Notes under the pieces: model-generated
Told to the model about the DNA's origin: nothing
The model's database searches: none
Seen by the model: only the letters and a program-made list of their open reading frames with translations
Shown: positions 37,749-48,528 of the stretch, one piece after another
Layout: the number at the start of each line of letters is the position of its first letter
How positions within the stretch are numbered: position 1 is the first letter of the stretch
Source of the DNA: Terripilifer ovatus
GTDB taxonomy: Bacteria; Pseudomonadota; Alphaproteobacteria; Rhizobiales; Beijerinckiaceae
Length of the DNA stretch: 63,090 nt
Reading direction: 5' to 3'
NCBI GenBank assembly: GCA_029222685.1
Contig: JARHVB010000032.1
Location: forward strand, 1-63,090
Made by a program: the position numbers and the translations under genes

Positions 37749-38072
37749 TCAGGCGCGCGGGCCGAGCAGAATAACCGCCGCGCCGATCAGGCAGATGACG
37801 CCGCCCGTCATATCCCATCGGTCGGGGCGCTGGTTCTCGACCAGCCACACCCAGATGAGCGAGGCGGCAATATAAACACCGCCATAGGCGGCGAAAGCGC
37901 GGCCGGCTGTGTCGCTTTCGACGCGCGTCAGAAGAAAAGCAAACAGCGCCAGGCAAACGAAACCGGGCACAAGCCAGAGCGGTGATTTTTCCAGCCGCAG
38001 CCAGGCCCAGACGGCGAAGCATCCGGCGATTTCAGCAATGGCTGCGGCAGCGAAGATGGCAAAGCTCAGCAT
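37749..38072 (-). CDS. YnfA family small membrane protein (UPF0060)
   Basis: The 107-aa protein (ATG 38072) has four hydrophobic helices with the family pattern [37 protein letters not shown] and [19 protein letters not shown]. The YnfA family resembles small multidrug-resistance transporters. It lies 17 bp downstream of the ETF-QO gene on the same strand, probably in the same transcript. The start is chosen by family length; the upstream in-frame extension is non-homologous. Confidence 0.88.
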   Translation of the reverse strand: MLSFAIFAAAAIAEIAGCFAVWAWLRLEKSPLWLVPGFVCLALFAFLLTRVESDTAGRAFAAYGGVYIAASLIWVWLVENQRPDRWDMTGGVICLIGAAVILLGPRA

Positions 38073-38089
38073 GGCTGCGCCGGCCGCGA

Positions 38090-39772
38090 TCACATATTCG
38101 GATAATTCGGACCTCCGCCACCCTCCGGCGTGACCCAGGTGATGTTCTGCGCCGGGTCTTTGATATCGCATGTCTTGCAGTGAACGCAGTTCTGCGCGTT
38201 GATGACGAAGCGCGGATCGGTCTTCTTCACATCATCGGCGTAGACAATTTCATAGACACCGGCGGGACAGTAGAGCCGCGCCGGCTCGCCGTATTCCGGC
38301 AGGTTTACACGCACCGGAATCGAAGGATCGGCCAGCTTGAGATGGACCGGCTGGTCTTCCTCATGATTGGTGCTCGACAGAAACACCGACGACAGCTTGT
38401 CGAAAGAGATCCTGCCGTCCGGCTTCGGGTAGACGATCGGCTTAACCTGCGAGATGGGCTTCAACGTCGCCCAATCGGCCTTGCCGTGTTTGAGCGTCCC
38501 GAGCGGCGAAAAACCGAACAGTTCGTTGAGCCACATATCGATGCCGCCGAGGCCTATGCCGATCCAGGTGCCGAACTTCGACCAGAGTGGTTTGGCATTA
38601 CGGACCTTGTAGAGATCGCGGCCGATGTCGGAAGAACGCCAGGCCTCCTCGTAGCCGAGCAGTTCGTCGTATTGGCGGCCGGCAGCCAATGCCTGCGCCA
38701 CATGTTCGGCCGCGAGCATTCCCGACAGGATCGCATTGTGCGAGCCCTTGATGCGCGGCACGTTGACGAAGCCCGCCGCACATCCGACCAGCGCGCCGCC
38801 GGGGAAGCAGAGTTTCGGCACGCTCTGATAACCGCCCTCGGTGATGGCGCGGGCGCCATAGGAAATGCGCTTGCCGCCTTCGAACGTCGGCGCAACCATC
38901 GGATGGGTCTTGAAGCGCTGGAATTCGTCGAATGGCGACAGGGTCGGGTTCGAATAATTGAGATGCACGACAAAGCCGACCGTCACCAGCCCATCCTCGA
39001 AATGATAGAGGAAGGAACCGCCGCCGGTGCCGTTGTCGAGCGGCCAGCCGAAGGAATGCTGCACCAGGCCGGGCTTATGTTTTGCCGGGTCGATCTGCCA
39101 GAGTTCCTTGAGGCCGATGCCGTATTTCTGCGGCTCGCGATCGCCGGCAAGCTCGAATTTCGCAATGATCTGCTTGCTGAGCGAGCCGCGCGCGCCTTCC
39201 GCCAGCAAGGTATATTTGCCGCGCAGTTCCATGCCGCGGGTGAAGCCGCTCTTGTGTTCGCCGTTCTTGCCGACACCCATGTCGCCGGTGGCGATGCCGC
39301 GCACGGCGCCATTGTCGTCGTAGAGTAGTTCAGCGGCGGCGAAGCCCGGATAGATTTCGACACCAAGCGCCTCGGCACGCTGACCGAGATAGCGCGTCAC
39401 ATTGGCCAGCGAGCCGATGAAGTTGCCGTGATTGTTCATCAGGCGCGGCATCAGGATATTCGGCAGCCGGATGCCGCCGGAGGGGCCAAGCATATAGAAG
39501 CGGTCCTCGCTGACCTGCGTCGTCAGCGGGCGTTCCGGATCGTCACGCCAACCGGGCAGCAGGCGATCGAGGCCAATCGGATCGATGACCGCACCGGACA
39601 GGATATGCGCACCGACTTCCGACCCCTTCTCGACGACCACGACCGTGGCGTCGGGCGCCACCTGTTTGAGACGGATCGCCGCTGCGAGGCCCGCGGGACC
39701 AGCGCCGACGACAACAACGTCGTAATCCATGCCCTCGCGTTCGGGCAGATCGGATGCGGCGTTATCGGCCAT
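38090..39772 (-). CDS. Electron transfer flavoprotein-ubiquinone oxidoreductase
   Basis: The 560-aa monotopic membrane enzyme passes electrons from ETF to ubiquinone during fatty acid and amino acid oxidation. The N-terminal FAD motif is [17 protein letters not shown]. The central domain includes [18 protein letters not shown]. The C-terminal 4Fe-4S segment has cysteines in LYCPAGVYE and [15 protein letters not shown]. Both ends match the family. A short AT-rich palindrome lies in its leader. Confidence 0.96.
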   Translation of the reverse strand: MADNAASDLPEREGMDYDVVVVGAGPAGLAAAIRLKQVAPDATVVVVEKGSEVGAHILSGAVIDPIGLDRLLPGWRDDPERPLTTQVSEDRFYMLGPSGGIRLPNILMPRLMNNHGNFIGSLANVTRYLGQRAEALGVEIYPGFAAAELLYDDNGAVRGIATGDMGVGKNGEHKSGFTRGMELRGKYTLLAEGARGSLSKQIIAKFELAGDREPQKYGIGLKELWQIDPAKHKPGLVQHSFGWPLDNGTGGGSFLYHFEDGLVTVGFVVHLNYSNPTLSPFDEFQRFKTHPMVAPTFEGGKRISYGARAITEGGYQSVPKLCFPGGALVGCAAGFVNVPRIKGSHNAILSGMLAAEHVAQALAAGRQYDELLGYEEAWRSSDIGRDLYKVRNAKPLWSKFGTWIGIGLGGIDMWLNELFGFSPLGTLKHGKADWATLKPISQVKPIVYPKPDGRISFDKLSSVFLSSTNHEEDQPVHLKLADPSIPVRVNLPEYGEPARLYCPAGVYEIVYADDVKKTDPRFVINAQNCVHCKTCDIKDPAQNITWVTPEGGGGPNYPNM

Positions 39773-39809
39773 GGAAAATGTCCTCGCGCTGATTGGGCTC
39801 GATATGGTT

Positions 39810-39826
39810 CATATATAAACTATATG
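39810..39826. promoter_or_regulatory. Short AT-rich palindrome upstream of the ETF-QO gene
   Basis: CATATA (39810-39815) and TATATG (39821-39826) form 6-bp inverted arms around TAAAC, about 40-55 bp before the ETF-QO start codon. The position suits a repressor operator near a promoter, but no regulator can be assigned. Confidence 0.3.
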
Positions 39827-39888
39827 ACGGATGCACAAGCAGAAATAACGCTTTGAACCGCGCGAGCAAGCACCTTGCGTGAAGCCGG

Positions 39889-40884
39889 TCAGCCTTCGGG
39901 CTTGATATTGGCGCGCTTGACCAGTTGTCCCCATTCGTCGATCGAATTGAGATAGGCTTTTTGCGCCGCTTCCGGCGAAACGCTATAGGGCTCGCCCCCG
40001 AATCTGAGGATGAACTGCTGGCCAGCGGGGCTGGCCACGATATCGACGAACCATTTGTTGATCTGGTTGACGACGGGCTGCGGCGTGCCGACGGGCACCA
40101 TGACACCGAAGAAGCCCGGCACGTTCAATCCCTTGACGCCCTGCTCGTCCATGGTGGGAATGTCAGGATTGGCGCGATAGCGCTCGAGTGCGCCGGTGCC
40201 AAGTATCCGCAGGCGCCCTTCGCGCGCCTGCGAATTGGCGAAGACGCCATCGTTGAACGAAAAGTCGACCGCGCCGCTGAGAATATCATTCAAGGAATCC
40301 GGCGCGGTCCTGTAGGGGACCTCGACCGCCTTGAGCTGCATGATCTCCTTGAACAGATTGCCCATCAGCCGGCCCGGTGGCGATGTGGTGGCAAACGTGG
40401 CTTTCTCGCCCTTCTCGCGCGCATAGGCGACGACATCGCCGACGTTCTGCCACGGACGCCTGGCATCGATCGTCATGTAGAAGGAAAACTTCAGCAAGGT
40501 CGCGACCGTCTCTATCGTCTTCTCGATATCAATCGGCGTGTTCTTGAACATGAACTTGTTGGCGGCGAGCGACGTCGGCGAGTGAATGAAGATCGTATAG
40601 CCGTCAGGCTTGGCGCGGGCGACATATTCGGTGGCGATATTACCGTTGGCGCCCGGCTTATTCTCGACGATCACCGGCTTGCCGATGAGCGGACGGGCCT
40701 GGTCGGCGAAGAAGCGCGCCCAGATGTCGGCGCCGCTGCCGGGCGGAAAGGCCGAGATCACGCGAACCTCGCGAGAGGGATAGACGTCGGCCTGCGCCAG
40801 TACGACGGATGGAATGCCAGCCAACATGCAGGCCACCATGAATGGCGCGCAGCGGCGGCCGAAAACGTCGGCGAAATCGACCAT
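39889..40884 (-). CDS. Tripartite tricarboxylate transporter (TctC/Bug-type) substrate-binding protein
   Basis: The 331-aa periplasmic protein has a signal peptide ending near VVLAQA and the Bug fold: YPSREVRVISAFPPGSGADI, GKPVIVENKPGANGNIATEY and KPDGYTIFI. A GGAGGG site precedes its ATG. TctC-type proteins bind carboxylates, often for a TctAB permease, but no tctA or tctB lies nearby, so it is an orphan receptor. A VOC-family gene is 57 bp upstream on the same strand. Confidence 0.9.
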   Translation of the reverse strand: MVDFADVFGRRCAPFMVACMLAGIPSVVLAQADVYPSREVRVISAFPPGSGADIWARFFADQARPLIGKPVIVENKPGANGNIATEYVARAKPDGYTIFIHSPTSLAANKFMFKNTPIDIEKTIETVATLLKFSFYMTIDARRPWQNVGDVVAYAREKGEKATFATTSPPGRLMGNLFKEIMQLKAVEVPYRTAPDSLNDILSGAVDFSFNDGVFANSQAREGRLRILGTGALERYRANPDIPTMDEQGVKGLNVPGFFGVMVPVGTPQPVVNQINKWFVDIVASPAGQQFILRFGGEPYSVSPEAAQKAYLNSIDEWGQLVKRANIKPEG

Positions 40885-40926
40885 GTTCCCTCCCAGCGCT
40901 TCGCGCCTTGTTCTCGTACTTATCCG

Positions 40927-40959
40927 ACGGTCGTAGACTTATTAAACGGTCGTAGACTT
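40927..40959. repeat. 14-bp direct duplication at the 3' end of the VOC gene
   Basis: ACGGTCGTAGACTT occurs at 40927-40940 and 40946-40959 with a 19-bp period. On the minus strand the first copy encodes the last residues (KSTTV) of the VOC protein and the second lies just after its stop. It looks like a recent small duplication. Confidence 0.85.
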
Positions 40960-41376
40960 GGGCGTTTCAATGCCCTCCCAGGGCTTGTCGACGATATCGA
41001 AGACCACACCGTCGGGGCCGCGAAACTTCTGCTCGGCATGGGAGCCGGCTGGCACCGCATACTGCGCGTCCATAGCTTCCGCGCCCAGATCCTGCAGGCG
41101 ATCCATCCAGGCCTCCACATTGTCGACCATCACGCCGAAGTGGTGCAGGCCGACATAGTCGATGCCTTTGCCGAGTTGATCGTTGGCGAATTTCAGAATG
41201 GCGATGTTCAGCGTGCCGTCAGTCAAGAAGACTCCGGACGGACGCGCGGCGACGTCCGGATTTTCTGGATCGATGCCGAAGCGGCGCAGTTCGCGAAAGC
41301 CGAACGCAGTCTTGTAGAATTCCGCAGCTTTACCGGGATGATCGCTCGCAAGAGCGATATGACGGATCTGAAGCAT
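40942..41376 (-). CDS. VOC/glyoxalase family protein
   Basis: The 144-aa protein starts MLQIRHIALASDHPGKAAEF with GGAGGA upstream. It shows the vicinal oxygen chelate pattern: an N-terminal metal His (IRHIAL), a central GLHHFGVMVDNVEAWM and a C-terminal KFRGPDGVVFDIVDKPWEG with the metal Glu or Asp region. Members include glyoxalases, dioxygenases and epimerases. Linkage to a carboxylate-binding TctC gene suggests catabolism, but the reaction is not known. Confidence 0.85.
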   Translation of the reverse strand: MLQIRHIALASDHPGKAAEFYKTAFGFRELRRFGIDPENPDVAARPSGVFLTDGTLNIAILKFANDQLGKGIDYVGLHHFGVMVDNVEAWMDRLQDLGAEAMDAQYAVPAGSHAEQKFRGPDGVVFDIVDKPWEGIETPKSTTV

Positions 41377-41442
41377 GTTTAGTCCTCCCGCGCCCATTGT
41401 TGCGCGCGGGAAACTGTTCGGCAAGCCTCTTCAAACCTTACG

Positions 41443-44121
41443 TCAGGCGGTGCTTGCCGCCTTTTTACCCAGCGCCGCCTGCGCCGCCGCGAGCCGCGCG
41501 ATCGGCACGCGGTAGGGCGAGCAGGACACGTAGTCGAGACCGACCTCTTCGCAGAAGTGGATCGACGCCGGGTCGCCGCCATGCTCACCGCAGATCCCCA
41601 GCTTGATGCCGGGCCGGGTTTTGCTGCCGCGCTCGGCCGCGATCCTCACCAGTTCGCCGACACCCTCCTGATCCAGCGTCACGAACGGATCGGCAGGCAG
41701 AATTCCCTTGGTCGTATAGGGACCGAGGAAGGACGCGGCGTCGTCCCGCGAGATACCCAGCGCCGTCTGCGTGAGATCGTTGGTACCGAACGAGAAGAAT
41801 TCGGCCGACTGAGCAATCTCGCCGGCGCGCAGGGCCGCGCGCGGCAATTCGATCATGGTGCCGACCATGTAGGGGACCTTGACGCCGGTCTCCTTTTCGA
41901 CGGCCGTGGCCATGGCGTCGATGCGCGTCTTGGTGAGGTCAAATTCCGCCTTGGTCATCACCAGCGGCACCATGACTTCCGCCGTCACCGGCTTGCCGGT
42001 TTTCTTGCCGGCTTCGACGGCGCCCTCGAAAATGGCGCGTGCCTGCATTTCGGCGATTTCCGGATAGGCGATGGCGATACGCACGCCGCGGAAGCCGAGC
42101 ATGGGGTTGAACTCGTGCATTTCGGCGGCGCGGCTCTTCAGCTTCTCGACGCTGGCACCCATCGCCTGCGCGACCTCGGCGATTTCCGCATCCGTATGCG
42201 GCAGGAATTCGTGCAGCGGCGGATCGAGCAGGCGGATCGTGACCGGCAGGCCCGACATGATCTCGAACAGTTCGGCGAAATCCTTGCGCTGCATCGGCAG
42301 CAGCTTCGCCAGCGCGGCACGGCGGCCCTTCTCGTCGTCGGCGAGAATCATCTCGCGTACGGCGAGAATGCGGTCGCCTTCGAAGAACATATGCTCGGTG
42401 CGGCAGAGGCCAATGCCGTCGGCACCGAAATTGCGCGCCACGCGCGCATCGGCCGGCGTCTCGGCGTTGGTGCGCACCTTCATGCGGCGCACTTCGTCGG
42501 CCCAGCTCATAAGCGTGGCGAATTCCCCTGACAGTTCCGGTTCGAGCATGGCGACCGGTCCCTGCAACACCTGTCCGGTCGAGCCATCGATGGTGATGAT
42601 ATCGCCCTTGCGCAGTGTCTTGCCCATGGCGACCAGAGTGCCCTGGTTGTAATCGACCTTGATCGTGCCGGCGCCGGAGACGCAGGGCTTGCCCATGCCG
42701 CGCGCGACCACGGCGGCATGAGACGTCATGCCGCCGCGCGTCGTCAGAATGCCTTCGGCCGCGTGCATGCCGTGAATGTCCTCGGGCGAGGTTTCGACGC
42801 GCACGAGAATGACCTTGTGACCGGCCGCTTTCAGCGATTCCGCTTCGTCCGAGTTGAAAACGATCTCGCCGCTGGCAGCGCCCGGCGAGGCCGGAAGACC
42901 CGTGGCGATGATATTGCGCTCCGCCTTGGGATCGATGGTGGGATGCAGCAGTTGATCGAGCGTCGCCGGCTCGACTTTCGCAATCGCCTCTTCGCGCGAA
43001 ATCAGGCCTTCGGTGGCCATTTCGACGGCGACGCGCAAGGCAGCTTTCGCGGTGCGCTTGCCGTTGCGGGTCTGCAGCATCCACAATTTGCCGCGCTCAA
43101 CGGTGAATTCCATGTCCTGCATGTCGCGGTAATGCTTTTCGAGCAATTGCGTGACGCGGACGAATTCGCGGAAACATTCCGGCAGCGCCGTCTCCATCGA
43201 GGGCTTGTCGGAGGAAGCTGCCGCACGCGCAACTTCGGTGATATTCTGCGGCGTGCGAATGCCGGCGACGACATCCTCGCCCTGGGCATTGATGAGAAAC
43301 TCGCCGTAGAGCTCGCGCTCGCCGGTCGAGGGATTGCGCGTGAAGGCAACGCCCGTCGCCGACGTATCGCCCATATTGCCGAACACCATCGCCTGCACGG
43401 TGACGGCGGTGCCCCAGCTTTCGGGAATGCCGTTGAGGCGGCGGTAGGTGATGGCGCGCTGGTTCATCCAGGATGAGAAGACGGCGCCGACGGCGCCCCA
43501 CAATTGCTCGCGCGGATCCTGGGGGAACGGCTTGCCGCTTTCGCGCGCCACACACTCCTTGTATTGGCCGACGATCGCGCGCCAATCCGCCTCCTGCAGA
43601 TCGGTGTCGAGCATGTAGCCCTTGCGATCTTTGTACTCTTCGAGAATGTCCTCGAAATTGTGATGGTCGATATCGAGCACCACGTTCGAATACATCTGGA
43701 TGAAGCGGCGATAGGAATCCCAGGCGAAACGGCTGTCTCCGGCATTCTTCGCCAGCGCTTCGACCGTCACATCGTTGAGGCCGAGATTGAGCACCGTATC
43801 CATCATGCCCGGCATGGACGCGCGCGCCCCCGACCGCACCGACACGAGCAGCGGATTGGCGTCGTCACCGAAGATGCGCCCAGCGATCTGGCCGGTCTTG
43901 GCAAGCGCCGCCTCGACCTCGCTCTGCAATTCCGCCGGATAGGTTTTGCCATGGGCATAAAAATGGGTGCAGAGTTCCGTGGTTATGGTGAAGCCGGGAG
44001 GAACCGGCAGGCCCAGATTGGCCATTTCCGCCAGATTGGCGCCCTTGCCGCCGAGCAGGTTGCGCATTTCACCGGCGCCTTCGGCCTTGCCGTCACCGAA
44101 CGTGTAAACCCATTTGGTCAT
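41443..44121 (-). CDS. ppdK: Pyruvate, phosphate dikinase
   Basis: The 892-aa enzyme converts pyruvate, ATP and phosphate to phosphoenolpyruvate, AMP and diphosphate. The N-terminal ATP-grasp domain includes LLGGKGANLAEMANLGLPVP. The swivelling domain has phospho-His468 in GGMTSHAAVVARGMGKPCV. The C-terminal PEP-binding barrel has GICGEHGGDPASIHFCEEVG with the catalytic Cys. ATG 44121 gives the usual start MTKWVYTFGDG. It supports gluconeogenesis from C3/C4 acids. Confidence 0.97.
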   Translation of the reverse strand: MTKWVYTFGDGKAEGAGEMRNLLGGKGANLAEMANLGLPVPPGFTITTELCTHFYAHGKTYPAELQSEVEAALAKTGQIAGRIFGDDANPLLVSVRSGARASMPGMMDTVLNLGLNDVTVEALAKNAGDSRFAWDSYRRFIQMYSNVVLDIDHHNFEDILEEYKDRKGYMLDTDLQEADWRAIVGQYKECVARESGKPFPQDPREQLWGAVGAVFSSWMNQRAITYRRLNGIPESWGTAVTVQAMVFGNMGDTSATGVAFTRNPSTGERELYGEFLINAQGEDVVAGIRTPQNITEVARAAASSDKPSMETALPECFREFVRVTQLLEKHYRDMQDMEFTVERGKLWMLQTRNGKRTAKAALRVAVEMATEGLISREEAIAKVEPATLDQLLHPTIDPKAERNIIATGLPASPGAASGEIVFNSDEAESLKAAGHKVILVRVETSPEDIHGMHAAEGILTTRGGMTSHAAVVARGMGKPCVSGAGTIKVDYNQGTLVAMGKTLRKGDIITIDGSTGQVLQGPVAMLEPELSGEFATLMSWADEVRRMKVRTNAETPADARVARNFGADGIGLCRTEHMFFEGDRILAVREMILADDEKGRRAALAKLLPMQRKDFAELFEIMSGLPVTIRLLDPPLHEFLPHTDAEIAEVAQAMGASVEKLKSRAAEMHEFNPMLGFRGVRIAIAYPEIAEMQARAIFEGAVEAGKKTGKPVTAEVMVPLVMTKAEFDLTKTRIDAMATAVEKETGVKVPYMVGTMIELPRAALRAGEIAQSAEFFSFGTNDLTQTALGISRDDAASFLGPYTTKGILPADPFVTLDQEGVGELVRIAAERGSKTRPGIKLGICGEHGGDPASIHFCEEVGLDYVSCSPYRVPIARLAAAQAALGKKAASTA

Positions 44122-44302
44122 AGATCGAGGCCTCTCAGGAAAACGATTATTGGCTGTCCGCAGCGCCCGCAGACCCATAGCAGATGTCGCGATGTTTGGC
44201 CCATAGCCCGAGATTTCGCAATTGGTAGATAGGTTCGCGAAAATCTAAATCGAATCATTGCGTAAAGGCGGAGTAACCGGAGCCGCACCTCAGCGCCGAT
44301 AC

Positions 44303-44905
44303 TCAGGATCGGTTCATGGCTTTGCGCAACGTGACGCCGAAACCGACCCAGGCCCAGCCGCGTACGATCAGGTCGACCCCGATCAGGACGCCCAGCACCT
44401 GCAGGTCCCCGGCCGGCCATTGCGTCAAAATCAGCAAACCTATCAATGTCGTCACGATGCTCGCCATGGGCATGATGGCGGTCTTACCGTTGACCGGCAG
44501 GGCGAAATCGGTGCGCAAATGGACGATCCCGGCAGCCAGAATCATCAGGCCGATGAAACCGGAGAACAATTGAAAGGGCAGAAAGGACGAGGCGATGGCG
44601 GCGACAGCGGCGGCGACATGCAAAAGACCGGCGCGCGCCCACGGTGTCGTACGGGTGTCATCGCCGCGGGCATTGTGTCCGATACCGAGTTCCAGCACGG
44701 CGGCGATTGCCATCAATACGCCCGCCGGAATCAGCGACAGCACGCGCGACTGCGTCACGATGCCGATCACCGCCATTCCCAGCACGATTGTAATAAGGCC
44801 GATGACCATCAACTGGCGCGAACGCGGTGCAAGCCGCATGACGGCCGTGGCAAGATAGGCGCGAAATTCGGCGCGTGGATCAGGAGTCGCTTCCGGTTCA
44901 GTCAT
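44303..44905 (-). CDS. DUF308/HdeD-like multi-pass membrane protein
   Basis: The 200-aa protein (ATG 44905; other starts possible, no strong ribosome site) has about six hydrophobic segments including MVIGLITIVLGMAVIGIVTQ and LFSGFIGLMILAAGIVHLRT, ending VGFGVTLRKAMNRS. This pattern matches the HdeD/DUF308 family, linked to acid resistance in E. coli but mostly of unknown function. It is a single gene, divergent from the hypothetical gene at 45064. Confidence 0.75.
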   Translation of the reverse strand: MTEPEATPDPRAEFRAYLATAVMRLAPRSRQLMVIGLITIVLGMAVIGIVTQSRVLSLIPAGVLMAIAAVLELGIGHNARGDDTRTTPWARAGLLHVAAAVAAIASSFLPFQLFSGFIGLMILAAGIVHLRTDFALPVNGKTAIMPMASIVTTLIGLLILTQWPAGDLQVLGVLIGVDLIVRGWAWVGFGVTLRKAMNRS

Positions 44906-45063
44906 TACCACGCGGTTCCGAAATGATCGTGAAAAGAAATACCGCCGACAATTTTTCACCTCGAGCTTTATGTTTTCCGTCTGTCATCAAATATTTTTAC
45001 CAAACGTCAAACGCATACGTCGTATATTCGATTTGCATTTCATGCCTTGCGCAGAGCAGCCCC

Positions 45064-45573
45064 ATGACCTTGGCCGTTAGCAAGTTTCCGACCGATCCGG
45101 ACTTCAAACATGAAAAGCCCGCGTCACGCAACGCACCGGCAGACAAGATGCTGAACCTGCTGGTCGATGGCGACAAGGATATTGTCGGCCTGTTCGCCTA
45201 TTCGCTGCACCAGCAAAATTTTCACGATTGGTGCATGGCTTTCGAAGTCACGCACGGCTACAAGCCCAGCAACGCGGATATCAGACATTTCGAGCTGGGC
45301 GAACATACGCAGCGTCGCCGCGCCGCCTATCGCAGGGAGGCGGAATGGCGCTTGGCGCGGCAGAGCCAGGATCTGTCGGGCTCAGCCAATGCAACCCAAT
45401 CCATCATCCAGCGCGCCTATTTATCCGCCAGCCGCAAGGTTGCTCAATCGGCGGGCGGCAGGCGCTGGCGTAAAATGGTCCGCCTGCTCGCCGGCACGGC
45501 CATGCTGCGTGGCGCGCGGGGCCCGGATGGGAACAATGCGAGGCCCAATCCCGCGGGCGCGAACGAGGGCTGA
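45064..45573 (+). CDS. Hypothetical protein, function unknown
   Basis: The 169-aa protein (ATG 45064, AGAGCAG upstream) is hydrophilic, with no signal peptide or membrane segment. It has a conserved-looking central block (LLVDGDKDIVGLFAYSLHQQ, FHDWCMAFEVTHGYKP, DIRHFELGEHTQRRRAAYRR) and a basic C-terminal tail with RKVAQSAGGRRWRK. The 160-bp upstream region is AT-rich and likely contains its promoter. The basic tail and acidic-aromatic core could suit a nucleic-acid or membrane-interacting adaptor, but I do not recognise the family. Confidence 0.65.
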   Translation: MTLAVSKFPTDPDFKHEKPASRNAPADKMLNLLVDGDKDIVGLFAYSLHQQNFHDWCMAFEVTHGYKPSNADIRHFELGEHTQRRRAAYRREAEWRLARQSQDLSGSANATQSIIQRAYLSASRKVAQSAGGRRWRKMVRLLAGTAMLRGARGPDGNNARPNPAGANEG

Positions 45574-45700
45574 GGCCTGCCCCAGATTTGTTGCTTTTTC
45601 CGCTAGTTAACAACACAATAGCGCTGGTCGCCGAACTGGTGTAAGCCCGTCGCTGCTCTATATTCGTTTTGAGAAATGCGGCAAGCCACCCGGGCCAGCA

Positions 45701-47623
45701 GTGACACACGCTTCGAAAACACCGATTCTCGACCAAATTCCGACACCCGATGAGCTGAGAAAGCTTCCCGAATCGGATCTGGCCCAGGTCGCGAACGAAT
45801 TGCGCCAGGAGACGATCGACGCCGTTTCCGTGACCGGCGGCCATCTCGGCGCCGGGCTCGGCGTTGTCGAACTGACGGTCGCCCTGCACTACGTATTCGA
45901 CACGCCGCGCGATCGCCTGATCTGGGATGTCGGGCATCAGGCCTATCCGCACAAGATCCTGACCGGCCGGCGCGACCGTATCCGCACCTTGCGCCAGGGC
46001 GGCGGATTGTCCGGTTTCACCAAGCGATCCGAAAGCCCCTACGACCCGTTCGGTGCGGCGCATTCCTCGACATCGATTTCCGCCGGGCTCGGCATGGCCG
46101 TGGCACGCGATCTGTCGCATGGCGACAACAAGGTCATCTGCGTCATCGGCGACGGCGCCATGTCCGCCGGCATGGCCTATGAGGCGATGAACAATGCCGG
46201 ACACCTGCATTCGCGGCTGATCGTCATTCTCAACGACAACGACATGTCGATTGCGCCGCCCACCGGCGGCATGTCGGCCTATCTGGCGCGGCTGGTTTCG
46301 GGCGGCGCCTACCGGACGATCCGCGAAGCCGCCAAGCAGCTCGCCACGCATCTGCCGAAGTTCCTCTACCAGAAGGCGAAGAAGGCGGAGGTCTTCTCGC
46401 GTGGCTACTGGATGGGCGGCACCCTGTTCGAAGAACTGGGCTTCTACTACGTCGGCCCGATCGACGGCCACAACATCGATCATCTTCTGCCGGTGCTGAA
46501 GAACGTGCGCGACAACGCCACCGGCCCGGTGCTGGTCCATGTGGTGACGAAGAAAGGCAAAGGCTATCCGCCGGCCGAGGCATCGCCGGACAAATATCAT
46601 GGCGTCAACACGTTCGATGTGGTGACCGGCGCGCAGGCGAAGCCGAAGGCGAATGCGCCCTCCTATACGAAAGTCTTCGCCGAAACCCTGATCAAGGAAG
46701 CCAAGCGCGACGACAAGATCGTCGCCATCACCGCCGCCATGCCGTCCGGCACGGGGCTCGATCTGTTCGGCAAGACTTTTCCGGATCGCACATTCGATGT
46801 CGGCATCGCCGAGCAGCACGCGGTGACCTTCGCCGCCGGGCTCGCCACCGAAGGTTACAAGCCCTTCTGCGCGATCTATTCGACATTTCTGCAACGCGGC
46901 TACGATCAGGTGGTCCACGACGTCGCGATCCAGAACCTGCCCGTGCGCTTCGCGCTCGACCGCGCCGGGCTTGTCGGCGCCGATGGCCCCACCCATGCGG
47001 GCGCTTTCGATGTCGCCTATCTCGCCTGCCTGCCCAATATGGTGGTGATGGCGGCGGCCGATGAGGCGGAACTCGTTCACATGGTCGCCACGGCGGCGGC
47101 GCATGACAGCGGCCCAATCGCGTTTCGCTATCCGCGCGGCGAAGGCGTCGGCGTCGAAATGCCGGAGCGCGGCAAGGTGCTGGAGATCGGCAAGGGCCGC
47201 ATCCTGCGCCAGGGATCGCAGATCGCGCTGTTCTCGCTCGGCACGCGCCTGGCGGAAGCGATGCGGGCGGCAGAAGATCTGGCGGCCTACGGCCTGTCGG
47301 CCACGGTGGCCGATGCGCGCTTCGCCAAGCCGCTCGACATGGACCTGCTGCGCCAGCTCGCCGCCAGCCACGAGGTGCTGATCACCATCGAAGACGGATC
47401 GATCGGCGGTTTCGGCTCTCATGTGCTGCAGGCGCTGACCGATGACGGCACCTTGGACCGCGCCGGGCTGAAAGTCCGGTCGATGGTCCTGCCCGATGCC
47501 TATCTCGATCACGACAAGCCGGAACGCATGTATGTGACGGCCGGCCTCGATGCCAAGTCCATCGTCGCGAAAGTGCTCGATGTGCTGGGCCGCAGCGATG
47601 ATGCGCGCGGCATGATTGCATGA
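45701..47623 (+). CDS. dxs: 1-deoxy-D-xylulose-5-phosphate synthase
   Basis: The 640-aa thiamine diphosphate enzyme condenses pyruvate and glyceraldehyde-3-phosphate, the first step of MEP isoprenoid synthesis. Motifs include [20 protein letters not shown], the ThDP-binding [18 protein letters not shown] and the transketolase-like [16 protein letters not shown]. It starts at GTG 45701; the family N-terminus ([16 protein letters not shown]) begins a few residues later, and no ATG fits. The downstream exporter gene overlaps by 4 bp. Confidence 0.96.
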   Translation: MTHASKTPILDQIPTPDELRKLPESDLAQVANELRQETIDAVSVTGGHLGAGLGVVELTVALHYVFDTPRDRLIWDVGHQAYPHKILTGRRDRIRTLRQGGGLSGFTKRSESPYDPFGAAHSSTSISAGLGMAVARDLSHGDNKVICVIGDGAMSAGMAYEAMNNAGHLHSRLIVILNDNDMSIAPPTGGMSAYLARLVSGGAYRTIREAAKQLATHLPKFLYQKAKKAEVFSRGYWMGGTLFEELGFYYVGPIDGHNIDHLLPVLKNVRDNATGPVLVHVVTKKGKGYPPAEASPDKYHGVNTFDVVTGAQAKPKANAPSYTKVFAETLIKEAKRDDKIVAITAAMPSGTGLDLFGKTFPDRTFDVGIAEQHAVTFAAGLATEGYKPFCAIYSTFLQRGYDQVVHDVAIQNLPVRFALDRAGLVGADGPTHAGAFDVAYLACLPNMVVMAAADEAELVHMVATAAAHDSGPIAFRYPRGEGVGVEMPERGKVLEIGKGRILRQGSQIALFSLGTRLAEAMRAAEDLAAYGLSATVADARFAKPLDMDLLRQLAASHEVLITIEDGSIGGFGSHVLQALTDDGTLDRAGLKVRSMVLPDAYLDHDKPERMYVTAGLDAKSIVAKVLDVLGRSDDARGMIA

Positions 47624-48528
47624 GCAACGGCCGGGTGGACGAGCCGGCGGCGTCGCGCGCGCTGGATGTCTGGTTTGCGTCGATGCCGGCGCTGTTCGTC
47701 TTCTTCTGGTCGACAGGCTTCATCGCGGGCAAGCTGGGGCTTGGATCGTCGGCGCCGTTCACCCTGCTGCTTTACCGGTTCGCCATCGTCACGACCATTC
47801 TCGTTGCCGTCTCTGTGATCCAGCGCGCGCCGTGGCCGAGGCGAGAAGATCTGCTCCCCATCGCCATCGGCGGCATTCTGGTGCACGCGGGTTATCTCGG
47901 CGCCACATTCGCGGCTCTCGCTACCGGCGTCGAGACGGGCGTATCGGCGCTGGTGGCAGGATTGCAGCCGATTTTGACGGCCGTGCTGGCGGCGCCGTTT
48001 CTCGGCGAGCGCACGACGGGGCGGCAATGGGCCGGGCTCGTCATCGGCCTGACCGGCACGACGCTCGTCGTGTGGAACAAACTCGGGCTCGGGCTCGGGA
48101 CGCCCATAGGCATGTTTTTCGCCTTCCTGTCCGTGGTGTGCATGACCACAGGAACGCTCTGGCAGAAACGGTTCGGCGGCCGCATGGATTTGCGCACCGG
48201 TTCGGTGGTGCAATTCCTAGCCTCGGGCCTCGTCATCCTGCCGCTCGCCTGGTGGGAAGGCTTCCGCCACACCTGGACGCCGGAACTGGTGATCTCGCTC
48301 GCCTGGCTGTGCCTCGTGCTGTCGGTCGGCACCATCAGCCTGCTGTTCGTGCTGATCCGGCGCGGCGCTGCATCGGAAGTGGCGAGCCTGTTCTTCCTGG
48401 TGCCGCCGACGACCGCCCTGATGGCTTACTTCCTGTTTCACGAAACGCTGGGGCCGACAGCCTTCGCCGGCATGGCGCTCGTCGTCGTTGCCGTCGCCAT
48501 GGTGTCGTGGAAAAACAAGCCGCGATGA
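47620..48528 (+). CDS. EamA/DMT-type transporter
   Basis: The 302-aa protein has ten hydrophobic helices in two EamA repeats: [20 protein letters not shown] in the first and [15 protein letters not shown] at the junction. The signature end is [20 protein letters not shown]. It probably exports a small metabolite or amino acid. Its ATG overlaps the dxs stop (ATGA), indicating translational coupling, but a role in isoprenoid metabolism is not implied. Confidence 0.87.
   Translation: MSNGRVDEPAASRALDVWFASMPALFVFFWSTGFIAGKLGLGSSAPFTLLLYRFAIVTTILVAVSVIQRAPWPRREDLLPIAIGGILVHAGYLGATFAALATGVETGVSALVAGLQPILTAVLAAPFLGERTTGRQWAGLVIGLTGTTLVVWNKLGLGLGTPIGMFFAFLSVVCMTTGTLWQKRFGGRMDLRTGSVVQFLASGLVILPLAWWEGFRHTWTPELVISLAWLCLVLSVGTISLLFVLIRRGAASEVASLFFLVPPTTALMAYFLFHETLGPTAFAGMALVVVAVAMVSWKNKPR

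Noticed and set aside
45404..47512. 702-aa open frame antisense to dxs
   Set aside because: It is His/Arg/Gly-biased as expected for the complement of a GC-rich gene, has no recognisable domain, and overlaps the clear dxs gene completely.
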